Assembly (NCBI RefSeq): GCF_031834595.1
Contig: NZ_CP115541.1
Span: 3,714,501-3,778,500 of the forward strand
Direction: 5' to 3'
Length of the DNA stretch: 64,000 nt
Source: Stenotrophomonas oahuensis
GTDB lineage: Bacteria; Pseudomonadota; Gammaproteobacteria; Xanthomonadales; Xanthomonadaceae
The notes below the pieces were generated by a model that searched no databases, was not told the origin of the DNA, and worked only from the letters and a program-made list of their open reading frames with translations. A program made the translations under genes and the position numbers. Positions 19,362-28,256 of this stretch are shown in pieces (the stretch's first letter is position 1; every line of letters begins with the position of its first letter).

Positions 19362-19388
19362 GTATCGGCCGTACCCCCCGGAGCTTTA
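19362..19388 (-). promoter_or_regulatory. Sigma-28 (FliA) promoter of the chemoreceptor gene
   Basis: On the minus strand TAAA (19388-19385), exactly 15 bases, then GCCGATAC (19369-19362), one mismatch from TAAA-N15-GCCGATAA. The start codon lies 28 bases downstream of the -10 box. Confidence 0.85.
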
Positions 19389-19413
19389 GCGGCAGTGCAC
19401 AAATTGCCGCGGG

Positions 19414-20028
19414 TCAACGCAAACGGCGGTCCACGGCCTCGACCATCGCCTTGCGCGAGATCAGGAAGTCCCAGTACTGGCCGCCGGTCTGCCGCCACAG
19501 GACCGCCGAACGGACCGCAGCCAGCAGCAGGGCGCGGATCTCGGCAATGACCCCGGCCTGGCCCAGGTAATGCGGGTTGCCCTGGACCATCACCCGGGGT
19601 TTGAGGTGGCTGATGGTGTCGGCATACAGTGCCCCCAGCGCCCCCAGCACGTCCGGGTGGGCGCTGTCACCCAGTTCGGCGGCCTGGCGCTGGGCGCGGG
19701 CGATGCCCTCGCTGACCGCGCCAACCACGTCACCATTGCGCACGAAGGTACGTTCCAGCTGCAGCACCGCGAGCGCCAGGCGCGGCAGGATCTCGTCCTG
19801 GCCCTGGTTGCGGAAGTAGTTGTGCAGCAGGCGCAGCCCGGGAGCCAGCTGGGCGGCATTGCCGTAAATGGCCTGGGGGCTGTCGGCATCAATCCGGAAC
19901 ACGCTGTCGATGGCGGTGCGGACCACGCCGGCCTCCGAATGCCCGGTTTCGGCGATACGGCGCACCTGCTGCAGGGCCTGGGCAATACCGGCCAGCGCAA
20001 GCACACGGTCGTCGACGGAAAAACTCAT
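19414..20028 (-). CDS. hflD: High frequency lysogenization protein HflD homologue
   Basis: A 204-residue helical protein of the HflD family ([49 protein letters not shown]), with family length about 205-210. In E. coli HflD is a peripheral membrane protein known for binding phage lambda CII; its housekeeping role is not settled. The gene overlaps mnmA by 4 bases (ATGA), as in the conserved nudJ-mnmA-hflD order of gammaproteobacteria. purB, which follows in E. coli, is absent here; the next gene is the chemoreceptor. Confidence 0.94.
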   Translation of the reverse strand: MSFSVDDRVLALAGIAQALQQVRRIAETGHSEAGVVRTAIDSVFRIDADSPQAIYGNAAQLAPGLRLLHNYFRNQGQDEILPRLALAVLQLERTFVRNGDVVGAVSEGIARAQRQAAELGDSAHPDVLGALGALYADTISHLKPRVMVQGNPHYLGQAGVIAEIRALLLAAVRSAVLWRQTGGQYWDFLISRKAMVEAVDRRLR

Positions 20029-21164
20029 GCAGCAGTTACCTCAAAAGGAGAAGGGGTGGTCCGCAGCCGCTGCTCCAGCGGGGCGTCGGTGGCGGCGATC
20101 ACGGCACCGCCCAGGCAGACCTCGTTGTCATACAGCACCAGGGATTGACCGGGGGTGACGGCCCGCTGCGGCTGGGCGAAGCGGACGTTCAGGGTGCCAT
20201 CATCGCGTACCTCCACCGTGCACGGCTCGTCCGGTTGACGGTAACGGGTCTGCGCGGTGCATTCGAACCGCCGGGCCGGCGGCGCGCCGGCAATCCAGTG
20301 CGCCACCTCCGAATGCAGGCGGGTGGACTGCATCCACGGGCTCTCGCGGTCCTGGTCCACGTACAGCACGTTGCTGGCCACGTCCTTGCCGACGACATAC
20401 CAGGGCGCGGCCGGGCGACCGCGTACACCGCCGATGTTCAGGCCTTCGCGCTGGCCAAGGGTGAAGTAGAAAACGCCGGGGTGCTGGGCAATCACGTTGC
20501 CCTGCGGGTCGTGGATCTCGCCGCTGCGCGCGGGCAGGTAGCGGCCGAGGAACTCGCGGAAATCGCGCTCGCCGATGAAGCAGATGCCGGTGGAATCCTT
20601 CTTGGCATGGGTCGGCAGCCGCGCGTCGCGGGCGATCCGGCGCAGGTCGTTCTTCTGCAGGTCGCCAATCGGGAACAGGGTGGCGGCGAGCTGGGTCTGG
20701 CCCAGCTGGTGCAGGAAGTAGCTCTGATCCTTGCTGCGGTCGGCACCGCGCAGTAGGGCCCAGCGCCCGCCCACCTGGGCCACGCGGGCGTAGTGCCCTG
20801 TAGCGATACGCTCAGCCCCCAGCTCGCGGGCGGCATCCAGGAAGTGCTTGAACTTCACTTCGCGGTTGCACAGCACGTCCGGGTTGGGGGTGCGACCGGC
20901 CGCGTACTCGGCCAGGAAGTGCTCGAACACGCCCTGCCAGTATTCGCTGGAGAAATCGCGGAAATGGAACGGAATGTCCAGCAGGCCGCACACCGCCACG
21001 GCATCGCGGCGGTCGTCCTCGGCGCGGCACTCGCCGCTGCCGTCGTCGGCCCAGTTCTGCATGAACAAGCCGGCCACCGGCTCGCCCTGCTGGACCAGTC
21101 GCCAGGCGGCGACAGAGGAATCCACGCCGCCAGACACGCCTACCATGATGCGGGGCGTACTCAT
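20025..21164 (-). CDS. mnmA: tRNA-specific 2-thiouridylase MnmA
   Basis: MnmA adds sulphur to uridine 34 of tRNA-Lys, -Glu and -Gln using ATP and sulphur relayed from IscS/Tus proteins. The 379-residue protein has the PP-loop [13 protein letters not shown] (about residues 8-20), the catalytic cysteine in [12 protein letters not shown] and the second, persulphide-carrying cysteine in [18 protein letters not shown]. The C-terminal OB-like domain ends with [14 protein letters not shown]. It overlaps nudJ by 4 bases and hflD by 4 bases, so the three are an operon. Confidence 0.98.
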   Translation of the reverse strand: MSTPRIMVGVSGGVDSSVAAWRLVQQGEPVAGLFMQNWADDGSGECRAEDDRRDAVAVCGLLDIPFHFRDFSSEYWQGVFEHFLAEYAAGRTPNPDVLCNREVKFKHFLDAARELGAERIATGHYARVAQVGGRWALLRGADRSKDQSYFLHQLGQTQLAATLFPIGDLQKNDLRRIARDARLPTHAKKDSTGICFIGERDFREFLGRYLPARSGEIHDPQGNVIAQHPGVFYFTLGQREGLNIGGVRGRPAAPWYVVGKDVASNVLYVDQDRESPWMQSTRLHSEVAHWIAGAPPARRFECTAQTRYRQPDEPCTVEVRDDGTLNVRFAQPQRAVTPGQSLVLYDNEVCLGGAVIAATDAPLEQRLRTTPSPFEVTAA

Positions 21165-21622
21165 GCCGTTTCCTTCACCAGGGAAAGGGGATAGCGCTGG
21201 CCAGCGAGGTAGTCGCTAACGACCTGTTGCACCAACGGACTGCGCAGACGCCCGGGTGCGGCCTGCAGCTCGGCAGGCGTCAGCCACAACGCGCGCAGAA
21301 TGCCTTCGTCCAGCGGCAGGGCCGGATCATGGGCGACCGGGTCGCCGGCAAAGGCGAAGCGCAGGAAGGCCGTTCCGTCCGGAGCGGTCCACTGGTAGCA
21401 GCCGATGAAGGCGGTCAGTTCGACCTGCCAGCCGGTTTCCTCCAGCACCTCGCGCACGGCAGCAGCGGCCAGGCTTTCACCCGGTTCGAGGTGGCCCGCC
21501 GGCTGGTTCAGTACGGCGTGGCCGTCGATGGACTCCTCGACCACCAGCAAGCGGCCGTCACGGACCACCACGGTGGCCACGGTCACATGGGGAGCCCAGC
21601 GCTGTTCGGTGGTGGCGCTCAC
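21161..21622 (-). CDS. nudJ: NUDIX hydrolase, NudJ-like
   Basis: A 153-residue NUDIX protein with the full box [20 protein letters not shown] followed by TGW, whose Glu residues bind the metal. The pattern [20 protein letters not shown] and the place directly before mnmA match E. coli NudJ, a phosphatase acting on thiamine pyrimidine pyrophosphate and other nucleoside di/triphosphates. The substrate here is inferred from synteny only. The stop overlaps mnmA, and the start is 1 base from the stop of the upstream secreted protein gene. Confidence 0.88.
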   Translation of the reverse strand: MSATTEQRWAPHVTVATVVVRDGRLLVVEESIDGHAVLNQPAGHLEPGESLAAAAVREVLEETGWQVELTAFIGCYQWTAPDGTAFLRFAFAGDPVAHDPALPLDEGILRALWLTPAELQAAPGRLRSPLVQQVVSDYLAGQRYPLSLVKETA

Positions 21623-21623
21623 G

Positions 21624-22085
21624 TCAATATTCGTCCTGCCCGGTCAAGGCCCGCTCCATTTCGTCGGCGGTATGCGTGGCGGCGTCGATCGCGTCGGCCA
21701 GGACCGGGCCGTCGGCATCGGCGTCCACCTTGACCACGAACATGGCCAGTTGCTGCTGCTTGACCCAGCCGCCCAGCTTGGCGCTCTGCGCATCTTCCAG
21801 CAGGCGGTTGGCGATCTCGGCGCTGAACTCCGCGGTGGGCGCGTTGTAACCCGGTGACCAGATCTCGCGGATGCGGTGGCTGCCATAGTCTTCGACCGCC
21901 GAGCGGACGAACACCAGCTGGGTACGGTCGTTGTCGACGTCGAAGACCATCTTGTAGTCGCCGTCCTCGTCCACCTCGTAGGGGTAGCCGAGTGCGTCCA
22001 GCGCCTTGGCAACGGTCGGATCGGGCGTGGCGGCGTGTGCGCCGAAGGCCGAGGCCATCAGCAGCAGGGCAAGGGTGGTCTTCAT
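21624..22085 (-). CDS. Secreted protein of unknown function, YbjN-like
   Basis: A 153-residue product with a Sec signal peptide (MKTTLALLLMASAFGAHAAT, cleaved at AHA-AT). The mature part reads like a YbjN/type III chaperone-like fold (VAKALDALGYPYEVDEDGDY, KMVFDVDNDRTQLVFVRSAV), rich in acidic residues. Assignment to that fold is a pattern impression. It lies 1 base upstream of nudJ, so it may be transcribed into the nudJ-mnmA-hflD group, although its function need not be linked. Confidence 0.75.
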   Translation of the reverse strand: MKTTLALLLMASAFGAHAATPDPTVAKALDALGYPYEVDEDGDYKMVFDVDNDRTQLVFVRSAVEDYGSHRIREIWSPGYNAPTAEFSAEIANRLLEDAQSAKLGGWVKQQQLAMFVVKVDADADGPVLADAIDAATHTADEMERALTGQDEY

Positions 22086-22164
22086 GAAAGCCCCGTGAAA
22101 GTCTTATGCATGAGCGAATTGTGACGGGCGCGGCCAGCGGCGTCCAATCCGGCGGAGCCGCGTT

Positions 22165-22170
22165 TATACT
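22165..22170 (+). promoter_or_regulatory. -10 box of clpS, implying a leaderless mRNA
   Basis: TATACT ends 6 bases before the clpS ATG at 22177, so transcription would start at or next to the start codon. The only purine-rich stretch, AGGCGG, is directly against the ATG and too close to act as a ribosome site. A clear -35 box was not found. Confidence 0.5.
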
Positions 22171-22176
22171 AGGCGG

Positions 22177-22506
22177 ATGCCTCGCGAGCCTTCCCAAGAA
22201 CCCCATCACGACCACGGTGTTGCCCTTGAACCGGCACGCCCGGAGGTTGCGCCGCCGCCGTTCTACCAGGTGATGCTGCTGAACGACGACTACACCCCGA
22301 TGGATTTCGTGGTGACGGTTCTGCAGCACTTCTTCTCCATGGACCTGGACAAGGCCACCCAGGTGATGCTCCACGTGCACACCCGCGGCCGTGGCGTCTG
22401 CGGGGTGTTCACCCGCGAAGTGGCCGAATCCAAGGTCGCCCAGGTCAACGAATTCTCGCGCATGAACCAGCATCCGCTGCTGTGCACGATGGAAAAAGCG
22501 GGGTAA
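22177..22506 (+). CDS. clpS: ATP-dependent Clp protease adaptor ClpS
   Basis: ClpS delivers N-end-rule substrates to ClpAP. The 109-residue protein has a disordered N-terminal tail, then the core [20 protein letters not shown] (binding pocket Asn-Asp), [20 protein letters not shown] and the substrate/ClpA-binding end [13 protein letters not shown]. It precedes clpA on the same strand, as is usual, with a 293-base gap that contains a SMAG-like repeat. Confidence 0.97.
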   Translation: MPREPSQEPHHDHGVALEPARPEVAPPPFYQVMLLNDDYTPMDFVVTVLQHFFSMDLDKATQVMLHVHTRGRGVCGVFTREVAESKVAQVNEFSRMNQHPLLCTMEKAG

Positions 22507-22515
22507 CCCCCGCGG

Positions 22516-22538
22516 GTAGTGCCGGCCGCTGGCCTGCA
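22516..22538 (+). repeat. SMAG/REP-like palindrome between clpS and clpA
   Basis: GTAG followed by TGCCGGCC-GCT-GGCCTGCA, an 8-bp stem with one mismatch. It begins 10 bases after the clpS stop and could reduce read-through into clpA. The remainder of the 293-base gap shows no gene; clpA has GGAG 7 bases before its ATG. Confidence 0.75.
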
Positions 22539-22799
22539 ACCTCCGCATGCATGCCGGCACGTGGCCGCTTCGCGGCCCTGTGCACGTCCTTTCCTGAAAC
22601 AGCGCCAGGGAGCCGCCGGGGGGCGGAGGGCGCGCGAAGGGGCCATGACATTCTCATCACAGCCGGACGGCCAATGCTGGGCGCAGGTCCGGGCATCGGG
22701 CTGCGAGTGCCAACACTGTCTGAACGCACCCTTCCATCAGGGTGATGGAATTTCCGCCGCTAGGCCGCATATTGTTCTCAACTGCCGTCGGAGTAGAAC

Positions 22800-25082
22800 A
22801 TGTTCAGCAAAGACCTCGAACACACCATCGGACAGTGCTACAAGCGCGCCCGTGAGGCCCGGCATGAGTTCATGACGGTGGAACACCTGCTGCTGGCACT
22901 GTTGGACAACCCGTCCGCCCAGGCCGTGCTCAAGGCCTGCGGGGCCGATGCCGAGCGCCTGCGCCAGGAGCTGGAGCAGGCCATTGAAGCCTCTGTATCC
23001 CGCCTGGCCGACGATGATGGCCGCGACACCCAGCCGACCCTGGGCTTCCAGCGCGTGCTGCAGCGAGCGGTGTACCACGTGCAGTCCTCGGGCAAGAAGG
23101 AGGTCACCGGTGCCAATGTGCTGGTCGCCATCTTCGGTGAGAAGGATTCGCACGCGGTGTACTACCTCAACCAGCAGGACGTGACCCGGCTGGACATCGT
23201 CAACTATCTCTCCCATGGCATTGCCAAGATGGGCGAGGAGGGTGAGGTGCCGCCGTCGGGTGAGGCCGAGGGGCGCGCCGAAGGTGGGGAGGGCGAAGGC
23301 AAGGGCGATGCCCTGGCCGAATTCGCCAGCAACCTCAACGATGCGGCCCGCAGTGGCCGGATCGACCCGCTGGTCGGGCGTCGCGACGAGATCGAACGCA
23401 CTATCCAGGTCCTGTGCCGCCGCCGCAAGAACAACCCGCTGTACGTGGGTGAGGCCGGCGTGGGCAAGACCGCCATTGCCGAAGGCCTGGCCAAGCGGAT
23501 CGTGGAAGGCTCGGTGCCCGAGGTGCTGGCCGACGCGGTGATCTACTCGCTCGACCTGGGCGCGCTGGTGGCCGGCACCAAGTACCGCGGCGACTTCGAG
23601 AAGCGCCTGAAGGGAGTGCTGACCGCGCTCAAGAAGATGCCCAATGCGGTGCTGTTCATCGACGAGATCCATACCATCATCGGGGCCGGCTCGGCGTCGG
23701 GTGGCACCATGGACGCTTCCAACCTGATCAAGCCGGCGCTGGCCTCCGGTGAGCTGCGCTGCATCGGCTCGACCACCTTCCAGGAATACCGCGGCATCTT
23801 CGAGAAGGACCGGGCGCTGGCCCGTCGCTTCCAGAAGATCGACATCGTCGAGCCGACCGTGGGTGAAACCTACGAGATCCTGCAGGGGCTCAAGCCGAAG
23901 TACGAGGCGCACCACGGCGTGACCTACGCCGACGACGCGCTGCAGGCGGCGGTGGACCTCTCGGTCAAGCACATTGGTGACCGCCTGTTGCCGGACAAGG
24001 CCATCGACGTGATCGACGAGGCCGGTGCCCGCCAGCGGCTGCTGCCGGAAGGCGAGCGGAAGGAGCTGATCGACATCGAGGAAATCGAGACCATCATTGC
24101 CAAGATGGCGCGCATCCCGGCCAAGCAGGTCAGCGCGACCGACAAGGACGTGCTGCAGCATCTGGAGCGCAACCTGAAGATGGTGATCTTTGGTCAGGAC
24201 CCGGCCATCGAAACGCTGTCGTCGGCGATCAAGCTGGCCCGTTCCGGCCTGGGCAACCCCGACAAGCCGATCGGCAACTTCCTGTTCGCCGGCCCCACCG
24301 GCGTGGGCAAGACCGAGGTGACCAAGCAGCTGGCATTGCAGCTGGGTATCGAGCTGGTGCGTTTCGACATGAGCGAATACATGGAGCCGCATTCGATCAG
24401 CCGCCTGATCGGTGCGCCCCCGGGCTATGTCGGTTTCGACCAGGGTGGCCTGCTGACCGAGAAGATCGTCAAGACCCCGCACTGCGTGCTGCTGCTGGAC
24501 GAGGTGGAGAAGGCCCACCCGGACATCTTCAACATCCTGCTGCAGGTCATGGATCGCGGCATCCTTACCGACACCAATGGACGCGAAGCCAACTTCAAGA
24601 ACGTGGTGCTGGTGATGACCACCAATGCCGGTGCCGCGCAGGCCTCGCGTCGTTCGATCGGCTTCACCCGCCAGGACCATGCGACCGACGCGATGGAGGT
24701 GATCCGCAAGAGCTTCACGCCGGAATTCCGCAACCGCCTCGATGCGGTGGTGCAGTTCCAGCCGCTGGGCTTCGAGCACATCCTGCGCGTGGTGGACAAG
24801 TTCCTGATCGAGCTGGAAATGCTGCTGCAGGAAAAGCACGTCAGCCTGTCGGCCACGCCGACCGCGCGCGACTGGCTGGCCCGCCACGGCTTCGACCCGC
24901 TGATGGGCGCACGCCCGATGGCCCGGGTCATCCAGGACAAGGTCAAGCGTCCGCTGGCCGACGAACTGCTGTTCGGCAAGCTGGTCAACGGCGGCCGGGT
25001 CAGTATCGACGTCCGCGACGACGAGCTGTTCGTGGAAGCCCAGGCCGAGCCGGAACGACGGCTGCCGGCCACGGTGGAATAA
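22800..25082 (+). CDS. clpA: ATP-dependent Clp protease ATPase subunit ClpA
   Basis: ClpA is the AAA+ unfoldase of the ClpAP protease. The 760-residue protein has the N domain ([20 protein letters not shown]), a first AAA+ module with Walker [13 protein letters not shown] and Walker [13 protein letters not shown], and a second with Walker [14 protein letters not shown] and [13 protein letters not shown]. The ClpP-contact IGL-type loop is represented by [10 protein letters not shown]. Length fits the family (about 755-760). It ends at a strong terminator shared with the convergent gene. Confidence 0.98.
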   Translation: MFSKDLEHTIGQCYKRAREARHEFMTVEHLLLALLDNPSAQAVLKACGADAERLRQELEQAIEASVSRLADDDGRDTQPTLGFQRVLQRAVYHVQSSGKKEVTGANVLVAIFGEKDSHAVYYLNQQDVTRLDIVNYLSHGIAKMGEEGEVPPSGEAEGRAEGGEGEGKGDALAEFASNLNDAARSGRIDPLVGRRDEIERTIQVLCRRRKNNPLYVGEAGVGKTAIAEGLAKRIVEGSVPEVLADAVIYSLDLGALVAGTKYRGDFEKRLKGVLTALKKMPNAVLFIDEIHTIIGAGSASGGTMDASNLIKPALASGELRCIGSTTFQEYRGIFEKDRALARRFQKIDIVEPTVGETYEILQGLKPKYEAHHGVTYADDALQAAVDLSVKHIGDRLLPDKAIDVIDEAGARQRLLPEGERKELIDIEEIETIIAKMARIPAKQVSATDKDVLQHLERNLKMVIFGQDPAIETLSSAIKLARSGLGNPDKPIGNFLFAGPTGVGKTEVTKQLALQLGIELVRFDMSEYMEPHSISRLIGAPPGYVGFDQGGLLTEKIVKTPHCVLLLDEVEKAHPDIFNILLQVMDRGILTDTNGREANFKNVVLVMTTNAGAAQASRRSIGFTRQDHATDAMEVIRKSFTPEFRNRLDAVVQFQPLGFEHILRVVDKFLIELEMLLQEKHVSLSATPTARDWLARHGFDPLMGARPMARVIQDKVKRPLADELLFGKLVNGGRVSIDVRDDELFVEAQAEPERRLPATVE

Positions 25083-25086
25083 GACA

Positions 25087-25118
25087 AAGGCCCCGGTACC
25101 CCCGGGGCCTTTTCTTTG
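25087..25118. terminator. Bidirectional terminator after clpA
   Basis: AAGGCCCCGG (25087-25096) pairs with CCGGGGCCTT (25102-25111) and is followed by TTTTCTTT on the plus strand; the minus strand ends CCTTTGTCTT. It serves clpA and, from the other side, the convergent small secreted protein gene. Confidence 0.88.
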
Positions 25119-25123
25119 TCAGG

Positions 25124-25492
25124 TCAGCGGCGCGCGCGGGTGGCGAAGGCTTCCGCAGTGATCGGCTCCAGCGAGGCCACGTCACAGCTGTCCTTGTCAG
25201 TGCGCAGCTTGCTGGCGCGGGCACCGCACAGCTGGCCTTCGTTGCCGCGGGTGACAAAATCCAGCTTCCTTGAGACGCGAGCGCTGCTGCAGGAGTGGGT
25301 GAAATGCACGATGTAGTGGTCGCTGCCGTTGCGCAGCAGAATCGTGTTGTCAGCACCCCTGCGCACCAGTTGCTGGTCATCGGACAGGGTGATGCAGTCG
25401 CTGCCGGCTGCAGCCGGAGCAGGGGTCTGTGCCATGGCGGTGCCGGTGAGAGCGGCTGAGGCAAGCAGACACAGGGTAAACAGGGTCTTCAT
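25124..25492 (-). CDS. Small secreted cysteine-containing protein (DUF6491-like)
   Basis: ATG 25492 gives 122 residues with a Sec signal peptide (MKTLFTLCLLASAALTGTAM, cleaved near AMA-QT). The mature protein has four cysteines (SDCITLS, HSCSSA, GQLCGA, KDSCDV) and the ending LEPITAEAFATRARR. The layout resembles small periplasmic proteins of Xanthomonadaceae grouped as DUF6491; this is from memory of the pattern and no function is known. The frame is open upstream to 25648, but only this start gives a signal peptide. Confidence 0.75.
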   Translation of the reverse strand: MKTLFTLCLLASAALTGTAMAQTPAPAAAGSDCITLSDDQQLVRRGADNTILLRNGSDHYIVHFTHSCSSARVSRKLDFVTRGNEGQLCGARASKLRTDKDSCDVASLEPITAEAFATRARR

Positions 25493-25645
25493 GTCGGGGG
25501 CCAATCGGGTGGCGGTCCGGAGTGGACCGGGTGCCAAGATGACGCTGTTCAGGCCCGTGCGAATCTGCTTCAAGACAGCCTGACCGATGTCAGGGTGAGG
25601 GCGGTCACAGTGACCAATGACCCAATGAGCTGAATTGCGCCCACG

Positions 25646-25672
25646 CAAAAAGGCCAGCGCAAGGCCGGCCTT
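25646..25672 (-). terminator. Terminator of infA
   Basis: On the minus strand AAGGCC (25672-25667) pairs with GGCCTT (25655-25650), followed by a run of T (25651-25647). It lies 35 bases after the infA stop codon. Confidence 0.75.
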
Positions 25673-25706
25673 CTATCGCAACCCCCGTAGGAGTTACGCC
25701 AACCGC

Positions 25707-25925
25707 TTACTTCATGCGGTAGGTGATGCGACCCTTGGTCAGGTCGTACGGCGTCATTTCAACTTTGACGCGGTCGCCCGTCAGGATGCGGATGTAGTTC
25801 TTGCGCATGCGGCCGGAGATGTGGGCGATGATTTCATGCCCGTTTTCCAGTCGAACGCGGAAAGTGGTGTTCGGCAGCGTTTCGCTAACGGTGCCTTCGA
25901 ACTCGATGGAGTCGTCTTTCGACAT
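25707..25925 (-). CDS. infA: Translation initiation factor IF-1
   Basis: IF-1 binds the ribosomal A site during initiation. The 72-residue product ([20 protein letters not shown]...) has the OB-fold signature [20 protein letters not shown] and ends ITYRMK, exactly the canonical length. ATG 25925 is chosen on that basis although the frame is open to 26003. infA follows the aat gene on the same strand after 52 bases, an order common in proteobacteria. Confidence 0.98.
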   Translation of the reverse strand: MSKDDSIEFEGTVSETLPNTTFRVRLENGHEIIAHISGRMRKNYIRILTGDRVKVEMTPYDLTKGRITYRMK

Positions 25926-25977
25926 GTAGTCCTGTGCAGTTCTGTAAACGGCCGATCTGGCCTCAAGGGCGGGCATT

Positions 25978-26742
25978 TTACGCGTCTGGGCCGGATGATG
26001 CAAAGGTATCGTTAATCTGCCGCGCGGGAATCACCCCAAATCGTTGCCGCCACGAGCCCACGAACCCCTCTTCACGCACCTGACGCCGGACCAGGGCCAG
26101 GAACTGCTCCCGGGGCCAGTGTTCGGCCCCCATGCGCAGCAGGTGGTCGTTCTCCACCTGGGCGTCCAGCAACGGCCAGCCCCAGCCGTGCAGGCAGCGG
26201 GCCAGGCCAGCCAGAGCGACCTTGGAGCCACCGCTGGCCGCGCTGAACATGCTTTCGCCGAAGAACATGCGGCCGATCGCCACCCCGTAGATGCCCCCCA
26301 CCAGGGTGTCGCCGTCGAACACTTCCACCGAATGCGCATGGCCCAGCGCGTGCAGCGCTTCGTAGGCCAGCACCATGTCGTCGCTGATCCAGGTGCCATC
26401 CTGACCCGGCCGCGGGCTGGCCGCGCAGGCCCGGATCACCGTGCCGAAGCAGGTGTCAGCGCGCAGCGTCCAATCGCTGTGGCGCAGGCTGCGGCGGAAT
26501 CGGGATGACAGGTGCACGCCGTCGGTACGGAACACCATGCGCGGGTCAGGCGACCACCACAGCGGCGGCTGGCCGTCCGAGAACCAGGGGAAGATGCCGC
26601 CCGCATAGGCATTGAGCAGGCGCACCGGGGAGAGGTCGCCGCCTACCGCCAGCAGGCCGTCCGGTTCGCGCAGCGCGGTCTGCGCCGGCGGGAACGGCGC
26701 GTCAGGGCGCGGGTCCAGTTGCCACGGGTAGCGACGGCTCAT
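25978..26742 (-). CDS. aat: Leucyl/phenylalanyl-tRNA--protein transferase
   Basis: Aat adds Leu or Phe to proteins with N-terminal Lys or Arg, creating N-degrons that ClpS recognises. ATG 26742 gives 254 residues with the family motifs [40 protein letters not shown] and [20 protein letters not shown]. It overlaps the upstream acyltransferase gene by 4 bases. clpS and clpA, which act on its products, are only 3.5 kb away. A longer open frame to 28086 is only absence of stops. Confidence 0.97.
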   Translation of the reverse strand: MSRRYPWQLDPRPDAPFPPAQTALREPDGLLAVGGDLSPVRLLNAYAGGIFPWFSDGQPPLWWSPDPRMVFRTDGVHLSSRFRRSLRHSDWTLRADTCFGTVIRACAASPRPGQDGTWISDDMVLAYEALHALGHAHSVEVFDGDTLVGGIYGVAIGRMFFGESMFSAASGGSKVALAGLARCLHGWGWPLLDAQVENDHLLRMGAEHWPREQFLALVRRQVREEGFVGSWRQRFGVIPARQINDTFASSGPDA

Positions 26743-27869
26743 GCCGGCTCCCGTACCTTGAACGGGCTGTGCTCGGACAACGCCAAGGCGTAGCGGTCGA
26801 CATCGGCGCGCTCCTGCTGGCACCAGCCGACCAGCGCCCCGGCGAAGTCGGCTTCGGCCAGCCAGTGCCGGCTGCGCACCCGCTGCGGCAGGAAGCCGCG
26901 GGCCAGTTTGTGTTCTCCCTGCGCCCCGGGCTCGAAGCGCGCCAGGCCTTCGCGCAGGCAGTAGTCGATGCCCTGGTAGTAGCAGGTTTCGAAATGCAGG
27001 CCCGCCAGCGGCGCGCCGCCCCAATAACGGCCGTACAGGGTGTCGCCGCCGCGCAGGCACAGCGCCCCGGCCACAGCTTCGCCGTCGGCCATGGCCAGGA
27101 AGATGACCAGCTGCCTGGGCATCGTGGTGGCGAGGTGCTGCAGGAAGGGCAGGGTGAGGGCGGGTGCGTTCCCGTACTCGGCAAAGGTCTGCAGGTAGAA
27201 CCCATGCATGGTCTGCAGGTCGTCTGCGCTGGCCTCGTCGCCGTGCACGATGCGGTAGTGGATGCCGGTACGGGCCAACTTGGCGCGTTCCTGGCGGATG
27301 TTCTTGCGGTGCTTGTGGTTCATGTCCGTCAGGAAGCCATCGAAGTCCTTCCAGTGGCCGGGGTTGTGCCACTGGAACTGGATGTCCTCGCGCAGCAGCC
27401 AGCCCTCGTCGAACGCCGCGTCTTCGTCCTGCGGATGGAAATTGACGTGGGCGGAGGACCAGCCCATGCGCTCTACCTCGTCGCGCAACGCGCGTACCAG
27501 CGCGGCGCGATGGGCCCCGTCGCGCGCCAGCAGGCGAGGGCCGGTGACCGGCGAGTACGGCACCGCGCCGAGCCACTTCGGGTAGTAGTCCAGTCCGTGC
27601 CGCGCATAGGCATTGGCCCAGGCGTGGTCGAACACGAACTCGCCGTGCGAGTTGTCCTTCAGGTAGCCCGGCACAGCGCCGACCAGGGTGTCGCCCTCCC
27701 ATAAGGTGAAGTGGCGCGGTCGCCAACCCCACTCCGGGCGCAGGCAGCCGTGCGCTTCCAGCCCGGCCAGGAAGGCGTGACTGACGAACGGGTTCGTCCC
27801 GTCGTGCAGGGCATCCCAGGCGTCGGCAGGGAGGTCGGTCAGGCGGTGCAGAAAACGTGACTCGGTCAT
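26739..27869 (-). CDS. GNAT/FemAB-like acyltransferase (DUF482, peptidogalycan biosynthesis family)
   Basis: From ATG 27869 a 376-residue cytosolic protein of the family once named peptidogalycan biosynthesis protein. Features are the tandem GNAT-like halves: NPFVSHAFLAGLEAHGCLRP, then PHARWANAY-type region FDHAWANAYARHGLDYYPK, HVNFHPQDED, and the C-terminal LHFETCYYQGIDYCLREGLA. The biochemical substrate is not established; FemAB relatives use aminoacyl-tRNA, which is interesting beside Aat, itself a FemAB-fold aminoacyl-tRNA transferase. It overlaps aat by 4 bases (ATGA), so the two are translationally coupled. Confidence 0.88.
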   Translation of the reverse strand: MTESRFLHRLTDLPADAWDALHDGTNPFVSHAFLAGLEAHGCLRPEWGWRPRHFTLWEGDTLVGAVPGYLKDNSHGEFVFDHAWANAYARHGLDYYPKWLGAVPYSPVTGPRLLARDGAHRAALVRALRDEVERMGWSSAHVNFHPQDEDAAFDEGWLLREDIQFQWHNPGHWKDFDGFLTDMNHKHRKNIRQERAKLARTGIHYRIVHGDEASADDLQTMHGFYLQTFAEYGNAPALTLPFLQHLATTMPRQLVIFLAMADGEAVAGALCLRGGDTLYGRYWGGAPLAGLHFETCYYQGIDYCLREGLARFEPGAQGEHKLARGFLPQRVRSRHWLAEADFAGALVGWCQQERADVDRYALALSEHSPFKVREPA

Positions 27870-28256
27870 GCCCGAAGGATAGGGCAGCCGTGGCGAAAAG
27901 GGGCGATCCCGCCGCACCCCGAGCCATCCACGACATTCCGTACGGACACGCCATGAGGGTCCAGCGCGAGCCAGCGATCGTCATTGTCCACGCGTGGCGC
28001 ATAGGAAGCGATTTGCGCCATCTGTCACTTCGTCGATCCGCATCGGAACGCCCAGGCCAGGACACGGTTTCGAACGCCGTTCGCAAGTTCGACGCAGAAA
28101 AGCGTTGACAGCTTCAGAGGTCTGTTTTTCGCAAGAAAACGCTCATCCGTCATGCCCTGAAAAAGTGCGACGAAGTGCGCACTTTTGGCGCATCGCGAAG
28201 AGCAGAGTCCGCCGGCGCATCGCCCGATGCGCGAACGATATTGAAGGAGCATCAAC
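27870..28256. other. Intergenic region with operator-like palindrome before the amidase gene
   Basis: No gene was seen in these 387 bases between divergent genes. AAAAGTGCG (28161-28169) and CGCACTTTT (28178-28186) form a perfect 9-bp inverted repeat, within which AAGTGCGCACTT (28173-28184) is itself a 12-base palindrome; the half site AAGTGCG occurs twice in tandem. This could be a regulator site or a hairpin in the 5' leader. A good ribosome site (AAGGAG) precedes the amidase ATG. Confidence 0.4.

Noticed and set aside
22737..24887. 716-codon minus-strand open frame across clpA
   Set aside because: It is antisense to a complete ClpA and its product is low-complexity His/Leu/Gly-rich; GC-rich third positions explain the lack of stops.
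26743..28086. N-terminal extension of aat to 702 codons
   Set aside because: The extension overlaps the well-supported acyltransferase gene in another frame, and Aat proteins are about 230-255 residues.
28105..28133. TTGACA as a -35 promoter box before the amidase gene
   Set aside because: No acceptable -10 hexamer 16-18 bases downstream (TTCGCA region), so only the intergenic palindrome was kept.
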